Assembly (NCBI RefSeq): GCF_900100885.1
Contig: NZ_LT629692.1
Span: 372,001 to 436,000 of the forward strand
DNA length: 64,000 nucleotides
Direction: 5' to 3'
Source: Microbacterium pygmaeum
GTDB taxonomy: Bacteria; Actinomycetota; Actinomycetes; Actinomycetales; Microbacteriaceae
Shown: in pieces, positions 17,089 through 25,606 of the stretch
Position numbering within the stretch: position 1 is the first letter of the stretch
How the letters are laid out: every line of letters begins with the position of its first letter
The notes under the pieces: generated by a model
Databases searched by the model: none
What the model saw: only the letters and a program-made list of their open reading frames with translations
What the model was told of the DNA's origin: nothing
Program-made: the position numbers and the translations under genes

Positions 17089-17532
17089 TCAGCCCAGCGG
17101 CGTCAGGACGGCGATCCGCCAGCCGTCGTCGGTGTTGACGAGCTGGTACATCAGCCGCTCGCTCGTGGCATCGTCGCGGTGCCAGGTCACGTCCGCCCAC
17201 ACACTGCCGGACGTCTCTGCGGGCACCCGCAGCTCGACGCGGGTGTCGGTGATGCCCTCGTACTGCGCCCACGCCGAGCCGAAGAACTGCTCGGTCTGCG
17301 CTGCGTCGGTCACCGCGATCGTCTGCCCGGGGAACAGGATCAGCGCGGGAACCGCATACAGGCGGGCGACAGCCTCGGTGTCTCGATCGAGCAGCGCGGG
17401 CGGCGCAGCACTGCACCGGGTCGGTCGGATCGAGCCGGTGTCCTTCGACCTGTCCGAGATCGCCGCACTCCTGGCCAGCTTGGCGGCAGTGGGTCCGACG
17501 GTGAGCGAGAGTGCGGCGTCGGCGATGGGCAA
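17089..17532 (-). CDS. SnoaL/NTF2-like protein with doubtful N-terminus
   Basis: The last 105 or so residues (LLDRDTEAVARLYAVPALILFPGQ to MYQLVNTDDGWRIAVLTPLG) are a clear NTF2-like domain of the SgcJ/EcaC or SnoaL kind. Upstream, in place of the usual 15-20 residue first helix, the frame runs into about 40 residues of Arg/Ser-rich sequence with no resemblance to the family, and the only start codon in reach is TTG 17532. Either the gene restarts in foreign sequence or its N-terminus was lost in a rearrangement near 17400. The function of the domain here is unknown. Confidence 0.5.
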   Translation of the reverse strand: MPIADAALSLTVGPTAAKLARSAAISDRSKDTGSIRPTRCSAAPPALLDRDTEAVARLYAVPALILFPGQTIAVTDAAQTEQFFGSAWAQYEGITDTRVELRVPAETSGSVWADVTWHRDDATSERLMYQLVNTDDGWRIAVLTPLG

Positions 17533-17560
17533 ACTGACCGCGGCCCTGCACGATCGGTGA
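17438..17560 (+). pseudogene. Possible phage tail-gene N-terminal remnant
   Basis: GTG 17438 opens a 40-residue plus-strand frame, SFDLSEIAALLASLAAVGPT and on to TGA 17558-17560. GC is high at third codon positions in this frame. The start resembles HK97-gp10-like tail component proteins of actinophages, which begin with a DLS..A.L motif. It occupies exactly the stretch where the opposing SnoaL-like gene loses its family resemblance. This is a tentative reading. Confidence 0.25.
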
Positions 17561-17567
17561 ATCCCGC

Positions 17568-18161
17568 TCAGCGATGGTCCACGTCGGCGCCGGACCAGAG
17601 GTCGCCGCACTCGACCTGCACCGCGTCCTGGTCGCGCAGGTACGGGCCGGCTCCGTGATCGCCGACGAGCGTCGCGGCGACCGAGGCGAAGTGGTCGGCG
17701 CCGATGAAGACCGGATGCCCCGGCACGCCCTCGTACGCTGCGCGAGCCAACCCTGCACGACCGGCGGGCGAGGCCGCATCGATCACACGCCGGGCGGCGC
17801 TGGCCGGTGCCTCCGGCGTATCGACCGGAGTGACGAGCACCGCGTCCGCAGCGGCGCCGGCCGCAGCATCCAGTCCGGCTCGCAGCGACGCGGACAGGCC
17901 GACCGACCAGTCCGGCACGACGATGATCGTCGCAGCCGGCGGCACCCGTTGCGCAGCCGCGTCGGCACCGGCGCCGAGTGCCACCACGACCGATGCGCAG
18001 CCGGCATCCTGCAGCATCCGCACGGCCAGCTCGAGCCACGGCGTGCCTTCGAGGTTACTGGCCAGGGCCTTCGGGCCGCCGAAGCGGGTGCCGGCCCCGG
18101 CGGCGAGCACGAGACCGCAGATCGTGAGCGAGACATCCGGCTTCGGTTCGGGCACAGTCAC
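17568..18161 (-). CDS. MobA/MocA-like molybdenum cofactor nucleotidyltransferase
   Basis: A 197-residue NTP transferase. The nucleotide loop LAAGAGTRFGGPKAL is the MobA/MocA signature, and VTPVDTPEAP is in the place of the metal-binding LCDMP motif. Next to XdhC and xanthine dehydrogenase it is best read as adding CMP or GMP to molybdopterin for the dehydrogenase. MocA-type (CTP) is more usual for this enzyme family. Starts at GTG 18161 and GTG 18155 are both possible; a TACGCT box lies just upstream. It is divergent from xdhC with 44 bases between. Confidence 0.8.
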   Translation of the reverse strand: MTVPEPKPDVSLTICGLVLAAGAGTRFGGPKALASNLEGTPWLELAVRMLQDAGCASVVVALGAGADAAAQRVPPAATIIVVPDWSVGLSASLRAGLDAAAGAAADAVLVTPVDTPEAPASAARRVIDAASPAGRAGLARAAYEGVPGHPVFIGADHFASVAATLVGDHGAGPYLRDQDAVQVECGDLWSGADVDHR

Positions 18162-18193
18162 GAAAGCGTAGCGCGCAGGAAACACGGCCGGGA

Positions 18194-18199
18194 TAGCGT
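18194..18199 (+). promoter_or_regulatory. -10 box TAGCGT, leaderless xdhC start
   Basis: TAGCGT, six bases, then ATG 18206. It would drive the six-gene xdhC to deaminase operon. Confidence 0.6.
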
Positions 18200-18205
18200 G
18201 TCGGC

Positions 18206-19288
18206 ATGCTGGATCTCGCGCCTGAGCTGATCGCGGTGCTGCGCACCGGGGAACCCGTGGCGGTGGTCTCCATCACGAATGTCCCGCGCAGCGCGCCCCT
18301 GGGCGTCGGCGCCTCCATGGCGGTGACGGCCGGCGGTCGCGTCATCGGCTCGATCTCGGGCGGGTGCGTCGAGGGCGATGCGGTGCTGCTGGCACATGCC
18401 GTGCTCGCCGACGGCGAAGGCCGCGTCGCCCGGTTCGGCTTCACCGACGAGACGGCGCACGCTGCCGGTCTGGCATGCGGCGGGTCGATCGACGTCGTCG
18501 TCTACCGCGTCGAGCCGTCCGACGACATCGCGATAGCGGCGCTGCAGCGTGCTGCGCAGGACCGCTCCGCGCGGATCGGCGTCGAGTGCACGGGGCCGCG
18601 CATCGGGCGGCTGCTCGGCGAATCGGAGCTGCAGACGCCGGCGGCCGTCGACGACCTGCGCAGCATGCTGGCGGCGGCATACGCCGACGAGACCGGCGTG
18701 CTGATGCTCGCCTTCGCGCCACGGGCGCGGCTGATCATCGCCGGGGCGGGCGAGCATGCATCCGCATTGTGCCGTGTCGCCTCCGCGGCCGGATTCGCCG
18801 TGACGGTGTGCGATCCGTGGCCGCTGCTCGTGACAACGGAGCGCTTCCCGGATGCCGACCGTCTCGTCGCCGATCTGCCGCATCGGCACCTGTCGTGCCT
18901 GGACACCGACGAGTTCGACGAACGGACGGCGATCTGCGTGCTCACCCACGACGAGCGCATCGACATCCCCACGCTGCGGCTCGCGCTGCGCCTGCCCGTC
19001 GGCTTCGTCGGCGCGATGGGATCCCGCGCCACGGTCGCGCGCCGCGCCGCGCTGCTGCGCCAGACCGGTACGGATGACGACGCGCTGGCGCGCCTGCACT
19101 CGCCGCTGGGGCTCGACCTCCAGGGCTCGACCCCCGAGGAGACCGCGATCGCGATCGTCGCCGAGATCCTCGCGGCGCGCCACCGCGGCACCGGCCTGCC
19201 TCTGCGTGATCTGCACGGTCCGGTGCACCGCGAGGCGCCCTCGGCCTCATGCTCGATCGATCCATCCCTTCTCCCGGAGATCCGCTGA
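18206..19288 (+). CDS. XdhC-family molybdenum insertion factor
   Basis: A 360-residue protein of the XdhC/CoxI family, chaperones that bind sulfurated molybdenum cofactor and insert it into xanthine dehydrogenase. The N-terminal domain carries VSITNVPRSAPLGVGASMAV and SISGGCVEGD with its conserved Cys; the C-terminal Rossmann domain reads LIIAGAGEHASALCRVASAAGF and ends with GAMGSRATVARR and LHSPLGLDLQGSTPEETAIAI. All are typical. It is the first gene of a six-gene operon; its stop overlaps the next start by one base. Confidence 0.9.
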   Translation: MLDLAPELIAVLRTGEPVAVVSITNVPRSAPLGVGASMAVTAGGRVIGSISGGCVEGDAVLLAHAVLADGEGRVARFGFTDETAHAAGLACGGSIDVVVYRVEPSDDIAIAALQRAAQDRSARIGVECTGPRIGRLLGESELQTPAAVDDLRSMLAAAYADETGVLMLAFAPRARLIIAGAGEHASALCRVASAAGFAVTVCDPWPLLVTTERFPDADRLVADLPHRHLSCLDTDEFDERTAICVLTHDERIDIPTLRLALRLPVGFVGAMGSRATVARRAALLRQTGTDDDALARLHSPLGLDLQGSTPEETAIAIVAEILAARHRGTGLPLRDLHGPVHREAPSASCSIDPSLLPEIR

Positions 19289-19770
19289 TGACCGACCAGG
19301 ACACTCACCTCCTCCGCGCGATCGCGCTCGCCCGACAGGCGCGCGAGCGTGGCGACCATCCCTTCGGCGCGATCGTCGTGACAGCAGACGGCACCGTGGT
19401 CGAGGGTCTGAACTCGGTCGTCACACACGGGGACCCCACCGGTCACGCTGAGACGAACCTCGTCCGACTCGCCGCCGCCGCGCTGACCGCGCAACAGCTG
19501 AGCACCGCCACGCTGTACACCAGCACCGAGCCGTGCGCGATGTGCGCGGGCGCCATCTACTGGTCGGGCATCGGTCGCGTCGTGTACGCCCTCGGCGAGG
19601 ACGAGCTGATCCGCATGGTCGGCACGCAGGAGGGCATCCCGACCCTCGCCCTCCCCAGTCGCGAGGTCTTCGCCCGCGGTGGCCGGGCGGTGGAGGTCAT
19701 CGGTCCGGTCGACCTGCCGGAAGCGGTCGCGGTGCACCGTGGCTTCTGGACTGCCGAGGCGACGCCGTGA
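19288..19770 (+). CDS. Guanine deaminase-like nucleoside deaminase
   Basis: A 160-residue zinc enzyme of the cytidine-deaminase fold. The zinc ligands and proton shuttle are His53-Ala-Glu55 (HAETN) and Cys83/Cys86 (PCAMC). AIYWSGIGRVVYAL and a long C-terminal extension match bacterial GuaD, which converts guanine to xanthine for the dehydrogenase encoded downstream. TGATG links it to xdhC and GTGA links it to the next gene. Adenine or cytosine specificity cannot be excluded from sequence alone. Confidence 0.85.
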   Translation: MTDQDTHLLRAIALARQARERGDHPFGAIVVTADGTVVEGLNSVVTHGDPTGHAETNLVRLAAAALTAQQLSTATLYTSTEPCAMCAGAIYWSGIGRVVYALGEDELIRMVGTQEGIPTLALPSREVFARGGRAVEVIGPVDLPEAVAVHRGFWTAEATP

Positions 19771-21125
19771 CGCGGATCATCATCGAGGGCGCACACGTCG
19801 TCACCGTCGATGCCGCCGACACTGAGCATCCGATCGGCTTCGTCGTCCTCGACGGCGAGACCATCGCAGCCGTCGGATCCGGCTCGGCACCCGAGGAGTG
19901 GCGGGCGGATGCCGCGATCGTCGACGGTCGCGGATGCCTGGTCACTCCGGGCCTGATCAACACACACCACCATCTGTACCAATGGCTCACGCGCGGCTAC
20001 GCGCAGGACGCGATCCTCTTCGACTGGCTCACCGCGCTGTACCCGCTGTGGTCGCGGATCGACGCGGGTCTCACCGGGATCGGCGCCGCAGGGGCGATGG
20101 CGGTGCTCGCACGGTCGGGGTGCACCACGGTCGCCGACCACCACTACGTCTTCCCGAAGGACTCCGGCGACATCGTCGGCGCGATCGTCGAGGCGTCCGA
20201 GCGCATCGGCGTCCGCCTGCACGCCACGCGCGGTTCCATGGACCTCGGCGCCTCGCAGGGCGGGCTGCCGCCGGACTTCGCGGTCGAGAGCACCGACACG
20301 ATCCTGCGCGCATCAGTCGAGGCCGTCGAGCAGTACCACGACCCGTCCTTCTCGTCGATGGCGCGGGTGGCTCTGGCACCCTGCTCCCCGTTCTCGGTGA
20401 CGGCCGAGCTGCTGCGCGAGTCGGCGCTGCTGGCGCGTTCGCTCGGCGTCCGACTGCACACGCATGCGTCGGAGACGGTCGAGGAGGACGCATACTGCCT
20501 GGAGCGCTTCGGCAAGACGCCCACGGCGTACCTCGAAGACCTCGGCTGGCTGGGCTCGGACGTCTGGATGGCGCACTGCGTCCACCTCGACGAGACGGCC
20601 ATCGGAAGATATGCCGAAACCGGCACGGGTATTGCGCACTGTCCCTCGTCGAACGCGCGACTGGCAGCCGGCATCGCGCCGGTCCGCGACCTGCTGCGCG
20701 CCGGGGTGCCGGTCGGGCTCGGGGTCGACGGAGCGGCCTCGAACGAGTCCGGCCAGCTCGGCATCGAGATCCGCGAGGCTGTGCTGATGGGCAGGCTCAA
20801 GACCGGATCCGACTCCTTCTCGGTGCGCACCGGATTGCGGATCGCGACGATGAACGGCGCACGCGTCCTCGGCCGGCAGGACGAGATCGGCTCGCTCGAA
20901 CCCGGAAAGCTCGCGGATGTCGCGGTGTGGCGAGTCGACACCGTCGAGCACGCGGGGATCCTCGACCCGGTCGCAGCGTTGGGCCTCGGCGCGATGCCGC
21001 CGTTGGCGCGGCTCTTCGTGAACGGGCGACTCGTCGTGGAGGAGTCGACCCTGGTGACAGCCGAGGAGCCGGTGCTCGCCGAGCAGGTCGCAGCCGCGTC
21101 GAAGCAGCTCGCCGAGCGGGCATAG
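19767..21125 (+). CDS. 8-oxoguanine deaminase-like amidohydrolase
   Basis: A 452-residue metal-dependent amidohydrolase. The metal centre is shown by NTHHHLYQ (His67-69), HTHASE, WMAHCVHLD and GVDGAASNE. The combination HHLYQ...QDAILFDWL and PFSVTAELLRESALLA fits the 8-oxoguanine deaminase branch (PA0142-like) and is close to hydroxyatrazine hydrolases. The reaction would give urate directly from oxidised guanine, joining the uricase pathway encoded 17 kb away. Start GTG 19767 overlaps the previous stop. Confidence 0.85.
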   Translation: MTRIIIEGAHVVTVDAADTEHPIGFVVLDGETIAAVGSGSAPEEWRADAAIVDGRGCLVTPGLINTHHHLYQWLTRGYAQDAILFDWLTALYPLWSRIDAGLTGIGAAGAMAVLARSGCTTVADHHYVFPKDSGDIVGAIVEASERIGVRLHATRGSMDLGASQGGLPPDFAVESTDTILRASVEAVEQYHDPSFSSMARVALAPCSPFSVTAELLRESALLARSLGVRLHTHASETVEEDAYCLERFGKTPTAYLEDLGWLGSDVWMAHCVHLDETAIGRYAETGTGIAHCPSSNARLAAGIAPVRDLLRAGVPVGLGVDGAASNESGQLGIEIREAVLMGRLKTGSDSFSVRTGLRIATMNGARVLGRQDEIGSLEPGKLADVAVWRVDTVEHAGILDPVAALGLGAMPPLARLFVNGRLVVEESTLVTAEEPVLAEQVAAASKQLAERA

Positions 21126-21140
21126 CTCGGAGCATCACGC

Positions 21141-21965
21141 ATGGACATCACCACCGTCACTTCATTCCGACGCGCGCATACGCGCGACGACCTCGCCCTC
21201 GCCGAGGGCGAGGCGTTCCTCGCCGGCGGCACCTGGCTGATGAGCGAGCCGCAACCCGAGACGACGGGGTTCGTCGATCTGACGACGATGGACTGGCCGT
21301 CGCTGGAGGTCTCCGACGAAGGGTTGCGCATCGGCGCCACCTGCACCATCGCGGAACTGGTGCGGTTCGGCGCGGACGCCTCGGCCCGGCCGGCCGACTG
21401 GGCAGCGGCATCCCTCTTCCCCGTCGCCGCGAACGCGCTGCTGGCCTCATTCAAGATCTGGAACACCGCGACCGTCGGCGGGAACCTCTGTCGCACGTAC
21501 GCCGCCGGATCGATGGTGTCGCTGTGCGCGGGGCTGGACGGCGTGGCGGTCCTCTGGCGGCCCGACGGCACCGAGTTGCGGGTCTCAGTGGCGGACTTCC
21601 CCACCGGAGACGGGACCAACATCCTGCGGCGGGGCGAGCTCCTCCGCTCGATCGAGCTTCCCGCGCATGCGCTTCGGTCGCGGGCGCTGCTGCACAAGAT
21701 CGCCCTGGCCGAATACGGCAGATCCGGTGCCGTGGTCACTGGTCGCCTCGACGGCGACGGATCGACGGTGTTCGGAGTGACCGCGGCCACCCTCACCCCG
21801 CACGTGATGCGATTTCCCGCGATCCCCGGCGCGGACGAGCTCGCGGCGGCTGTCGCCGCGGCATCCGATTTCTACACCGATCCGCAGGGTGCCGCCGACT
21901 GGCGTCGGGGTGTCAGCTCGGAGCTGGCCGAACAGCTCCGTCGAGAACTGGAGCGGGTCGCATGA
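21141..21965 (+). CDS. Xanthine dehydrogenase FAD-binding subunit
   Basis: A 274-residue medium subunit of the molybdenum hydroxylase family. It holds the FAD sites FLAGGTWLMSEPQPE (a variant of the usual AGGT loop), IGATCTIAEL and AANALLASFKIWNTATVGGNLC. It passes electrons from the iron-sulfur clusters to NAD+ or another acceptor. ATG 21141 is 15 bases after the deaminase stop, and its end overlaps the next gene as ATGA. Confidence 0.9.
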   Translation: MDITTVTSFRRAHTRDDLALAEGEAFLAGGTWLMSEPQPETTGFVDLTTMDWPSLEVSDEGLRIGATCTIAELVRFGADASARPADWAAASLFPVAANALLASFKIWNTATVGGNLCRTYAAGSMVSLCAGLDGVAVLWRPDGTELRVSVADFPTGDGTNILRRGELLRSIELPAHALRSRALLHKIALAEYGRSGAVVTGRLDGDGSTVFGVTAATLTPHVMRFPAIPGADELAAAVAAASDFYTDPQGAADWRRGVSSELAEQLRRELERVA

Positions 21966-24760
21966 GGCTCGAGGTCAACGGCGAGGGCATCGAAGCCGAC
22001 CCGCGCGCGGGTCAGAGCCTGCGCACGCTGCTGCGTGAACACGGGCACCACGACGTCAAGAAGGGCTGCGACGCGGGTGACTGCGGGGCGTGCGCAGTGC
22101 TGCTGGACGGTGATCCGGTCCACTCCTGTCTGATCCCCGCGATGCGCGTCGCCGGCACGACCGTCACCACGGCGTCGGGCCTGGCTCCCGGCGACGACCT
22201 GCATCCCGTGCAGCAGGCGCTCGTTGATCATTTCGGCTTCCAGTGCGGGTTCTGCACCGCCGGGATGGCGGTGACCGCCTCGACCCTCACCGCGGCGGAC
22301 CTGCCCGATCTCGACCGTCGCATGAAGGGCAGCGTCTGCCGGTGCACGGGCTACCGGCCCATCCGCGCCGCGATCACGGAGGCCGTTCTGGGCCCGGTGC
22401 GAGAGACCGGCCCTCGGAACCCGGACGGCGAACGGGAGGCTCGAGGACCGCTGCCCGCCGATCGGGTCGGCGCCTCGGCCACCCCGCCCGCAGCGCGGCG
22501 GGTCGTGCAGGGGCTCGAGCCCTACACGTTCGACGCCGAGGCGCCCGCAGGCACCCTCGTGCTGCGGGTACTGGGATCACCGCACGCCCACGCGCGGATC
22601 CGCTCCATCGACACCGCCGCCGCGCTCGCGGCGCCGGGCGTCGTCGCCGTCCTCACGCATCGAGACGCCCCCGATCGCCTCTGGTCGAGCGCCCGCCACG
22701 AGCACCCGACCGACGACCCCGACGACACGCGCGTGCTCGACGATGTCGTCCGGCACGTCGGCCAGCGGGTCGCTGCGGTCCTCGCCGAGACCGCCGAGGC
22801 GGCTGACGCGGCGCTGCGCCTGATCGAGGTCGACTACGACCTGCTTCCGGCGGTGTTCGACCCCGAGCAGGCGCGCACGCCCGGCGCACCGCTGCTGCAC
22901 CCCGACCGCACGCCGAACGACCGCGTCGATGACGCCGGGCGCAATGTGATCGCCGCGATCCACGCCGGGTACGGCGACGCCGATCAGGCGCTGGCGGACA
23001 GCGCCGTCACTGTCAGCGGCGAATGGCGCACGAGCCGTGTCTCGCACGCCCAGCTGGAGACGCACGGCGCGATCGGGTGGCTGGATGAGGACGGGCGCCT
23101 CGTCATCCGGACGAGTTCGCAGGTGCCGTTCCTGGCGCGCGACGCGCTGGCCGCGCTGTTCGACCTCGATGCCGACCGGGTCCGCGTGTTCACGGCCAGG
23201 GTCGGCGGCGGCTTCGGGGGGAAGCAGGAGATCTTCGCCGAAGACCTCGTGGCGCTGGCCGTGCTGCGGACCGGCCGACCGGTGTCGTACGAGCTGAGTC
23301 GCACCGAGGAGTTCACCCGCACCGCGGTGCGGCATCCGATGCGGGTCGCCGTCTCGCTGGGGGCGACCGCGCACGGCGTGCTGACCGCCATGAAGGTCGA
23401 CGTCCTGAGCGACGCGGGTGCGTACGGCAACCACTCGCGGGGTGTCCTGTTCCACGGCTGCGCCGAATCGATCAGCCTCTACCGCGCACCGGCGAAGCGT
23501 GTGGACGCGGAGGCGGTCTACACGAACGCGATCCCCAGCGGGGCATTCCGCGGCTACGGCCTGGGCCAGGTGATCCTCGGCGTCGAGTCCGCGATGGACG
23601 AGCTCGCCCTCGCGCTGGGAATGGACCCGTTCGAGCTGCGGCGCATCAACGCGGTGCGCGACGGCGATCCCCTCGTCGGCAACTACGGCGACCCGGAGCA
23701 CGACATCGTCTGGGGCAGCTACGGTCTGGATCAGTGCCTCGATCTCGCCGAGCAGGCGCTCGCCCGCGGCAACGGCGTCGCCGCGCCGGACGGCTGGCTC
23801 GTGGGCGAGGGCATGGCCGCCGCCATGATCGCCACGATGGCGCCCTTCGGGCACGTCTCCGAGACGACAGTGACCGTGACCCCGGCCGGCGAGTACGTCG
23901 CCGGAGTCGGCACCACAGAGTTCGGCAACGGCACCACGACCGTGCATACCCAGATCGTCGCCACCGACCTGTCGACGACGCTCGATCGCGTGCGGCTGCG
24001 CAGCTCCGACACCGACGGCGCGCGCTACGACACCGGCGCGTTCGCGTCGGCGGGCATCACCGTCGCGGGGAAGGCCCTGCACGCGGCATCCCTCTCCCTC
24101 CGGGACCGACTGCTCACGCTCGCGTCCGGCATCGCAGGAGCGGGGGCGGATGCGACCGCCGAACCCGCTCTCGAACCCGACGGCGTGCGCGTCGGTGATC
24201 GCGTCATCGGGTTCGCCGAGCTGATCGCGTCGGCGCCGCCGGAGTGGCGGAGCGACGAGGGGCTCTTCGCCGACGGGTCCGAATACGGCGAGCAGCGCTC
24301 GATCGCCTTCAACGTGCACGCCGTCCGGGTGGCCGTCGAGCCGGCCACGGGTACGGTGCGCATCCTGCAGTCCGTGCAATCGGCCGATGCCGGATTCGTG
24401 ATGAATCCGGCCCAGTGCCGCGGTCAGGTCGAGGGCGGGGTCGCGCAGGGCATCGGCAGCGCCCTGTACGAAGAGGTGCTGGTCGACGACGACGGACGCA
24501 TCGTCAACCCGATGTTCCGGCAGTACCGGGTGCCGAAGTTCGCCGACATCCCCGAGACCGAGGTGTACTTCGCCGAGACGAGCGACGACCTCGGGCCCTT
24601 CGGGGCGAAATCGATGAGCGAGTCGCCGTACAACCCCGTCGCGCCGGCGATCGGCAACGCGATCGCGCGCGCGCTGGGCACCCGCCCCTACGAGCAGCCC
24701 TTCTCCCGCGACCGTGTGTGGCGGCTCGCGCAGACCTTGTCCCCCGACCGGAAGGGCTGA
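21962..24760 (+). CDS. Xanthine dehydrogenase, fused 2Fe-2S and molybdopterin subunit
   Basis: A 932-residue fusion. Residues 1-150 are the two 2Fe-2S domains with Cys36, 41, 44, 56 (first cluster) and Cys95, 98, 126, 128 (second, CGFC and CRC). From about residue 180 the molybdopterin domain begins (LEPYTFDAEAPAGTLVLRVLGSPHAHARI), with GGGFGGKQE near 416, PSGAFRGYGLGQ near 525 and a C-terminal GAKSMSESPYNPVAPAIGNA carrying the active-site Glu. It hydroxylates hypoxanthine/xanthine to urate. Small and large subunits are usually separate; the FeS-Mo fusion is the arrangement known from a minority of purine hydroxylases. It is coupled to the FAD subunit gene. Confidence 0.92.
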   Translation: MRLEVNGEGIEADPRAGQSLRTLLREHGHHDVKKGCDAGDCGACAVLLDGDPVHSCLIPAMRVAGTTVTTASGLAPGDDLHPVQQALVDHFGFQCGFCTAGMAVTASTLTAADLPDLDRRMKGSVCRCTGYRPIRAAITEAVLGPVRETGPRNPDGEREARGPLPADRVGASATPPAARRVVQGLEPYTFDAEAPAGTLVLRVLGSPHAHARIRSIDTAAALAAPGVVAVLTHRDAPDRLWSSARHEHPTDDPDDTRVLDDVVRHVGQRVAAVLAETAEAADAALRLIEVDYDLLPAVFDPEQARTPGAPLLHPDRTPNDRVDDAGRNVIAAIHAGYGDADQALADSAVTVSGEWRTSRVSHAQLETHGAIGWLDEDGRLVIRTSSQVPFLARDALAALFDLDADRVRVFTARVGGGFGGKQEIFAEDLVALAVLRTGRPVSYELSRTEEFTRTAVRHPMRVAVSLGATAHGVLTAMKVDVLSDAGAYGNHSRGVLFHGCAESISLYRAPAKRVDAEAVYTNAIPSGAFRGYGLGQVILGVESAMDELALALGMDPFELRRINAVRDGDPLVGNYGDPEHDIVWGSYGLDQCLDLAEQALARGNGVAAPDGWLVGEGMAAAMIATMAPFGHVSETTVTVTPAGEYVAGVGTTEFGNGTTTVHTQIVATDLSTTLDRVRLRSSDTDGARYDTGAFASAGITVAGKALHAASLSLRDRLLTLASGIAGAGADATAEPALEPDGVRVGDRVIGFAELIASAPPEWRSDEGLFADGSEYGEQRSIAFNVHAVRVAVEPATGTVRILQSVQSADAGFVMNPAQCRGQVEGGVAQGIGSALYEEVLVDDDGRIVNPMFRQYRVPKFADIPETEVYFAETSDDLGPFGAKSMSESPYNPVAPAIGNAIARALGTRPYEQPFSRDRVWRLAQTLSPDRKG

Positions 24761-24763
24761 CCC

Positions 24764-25360
24764 GTGCAGCTGGCCACCTCGTTCTCCGCGACGCTTCCGT
24801 CGTGGCTTCTCGACGATCTCGACGCGCTTCCGGAGCGCCTGCGCACCGATGAGGAGCGGATGCGACTGGTCAACGACCTCGCCGACCGCAACTGGCGGGC
24901 CGGGAACGGCGGGCCGTTCGCGGCGATCGTCGTGGACGACGCGACGGGGGCGCTCGTGTCGGTCGGCGTCAACGTCGTCCTGAGTTCCGGACTCACCGCA
25001 GCGCACGCCGAGGTCGTGGCGCTGAGCCTCGCACAGACCGCCCTCGGCCGCTGGGATCTCGGCGCGGGCGAGGCGAGCCTGTCGCTGATCGTCAACTGGC
25101 GACCGTGCGTGCAGTGCTACGGCGCGACGATGTGGAGCGGCGTGCGGCGCCTGGTGGTCGCCGGCGAGGGCCCGCTGCTGGAGGAGCTCACCGGCTTCGA
25201 CGAGGGTCCGGTCGTCGGCGACTGGGCGGAGCAGTTCGAGGCGCGCGGCATCCACGTGGTCAGCGGCGTCGGGCGCGAGGACGCCGTCGCGGTGTATCGC
25301 GCGTACGGGTCGAGCGACGCGGTCGTCTACAACGCGCGAGGCTCGGTCTCGAGCGGCTGA
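24764..25360 (+). CDS. Second CDA-fold deaminase of the purine operon
   Basis: A 198-residue deaminase-fold protein with His81-Ala-Glu83 (HAEVV) and Cys115/Cys118 (RPCVQC), so the zinc site is complete. It is only distantly similar to the guanine deaminase at 19288, with a longer N-terminus (LPSWLLDDLDALPERLRTDEERM) and a long C-terminus. GTG 24764 is three bases after the dehydrogenase stop, so it is in the same operon. A purine or pyrimidine base is the likely substrate; I cannot say which. Confidence 0.75.
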   Translation: MQLATSFSATLPSWLLDDLDALPERLRTDEERMRLVNDLADRNWRAGNGGPFAAIVVDDATGALVSVGVNVVLSSGLTAAHAEVVALSLAQTALGRWDLGAGEASLSLIVNWRPCVQCYGATMWSGVRRLVVAGEGPLLEELTGFDEGPVVGDWAEQFEARGIHVVSGVGREDAVAVYRAYGSSDAVVYNARGSVSSG

Positions 25361-25420
25361 GCCGCGTCAAGGAGCGGACGCCCCTTCGCTGGAACAGCGC
25401 CACGCCGCGGCACGCGGAGT

Positions 25421-25479
25421 TTCGTTTGCCGTCGGACGCTGCCGAGCGCGTCGGAGGACCACGTTCCGAGGCGAACGAA
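25421..25479. repeat. Palindromic repeat E1
   Basis: Arms TTCGTTTGCC and GGCGAACGAA bound a 59-base unit. The sequence TCCGAGGC at its right end recurs in E2. Confidence 0.6.
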
Positions 25480-25494
25480 CCGTAAGAGCCGAAC

Positions 25495-25553
25495 TTCATT
25501 CGCCTCAGAACGCGGCGCCCGCCGCGGACGGAGCGCGATCCGAGGCAAATGAA
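25495..25553. repeat. Palindromic repeat E2
   Basis: Arms TTCATTCGCCTC and GAGGCAAATGAA (one mismatch) bound another 59-base unit, 15 bases after E1. The pair fills the convergent gap 25361-25606, where I see no gene. Confidence 0.6.
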
Positions 25554-25606
25554 CACATGGCGGCGGATCGCCCGTTGCGCGGCCCGAGCCGCGCGGGGCG
25601 CGCCGG

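Noticed and set aside
19898..21961. Upstream extension of the dehydrogenase frame to give one 1,620-residue protein
   Set aside because: The extension runs out of frame through the 8-oxoguanine deaminase and FAD subunit genes; the real start is ATG 21962 at the ATGA overlap.
22577..25255. 892-residue antisense open frame
   Set aside because: It lies opposite the xanthine dehydrogenase gene, is rich in Arg/His/Asp, lacks a domain and arises from high GC at third codon positions.
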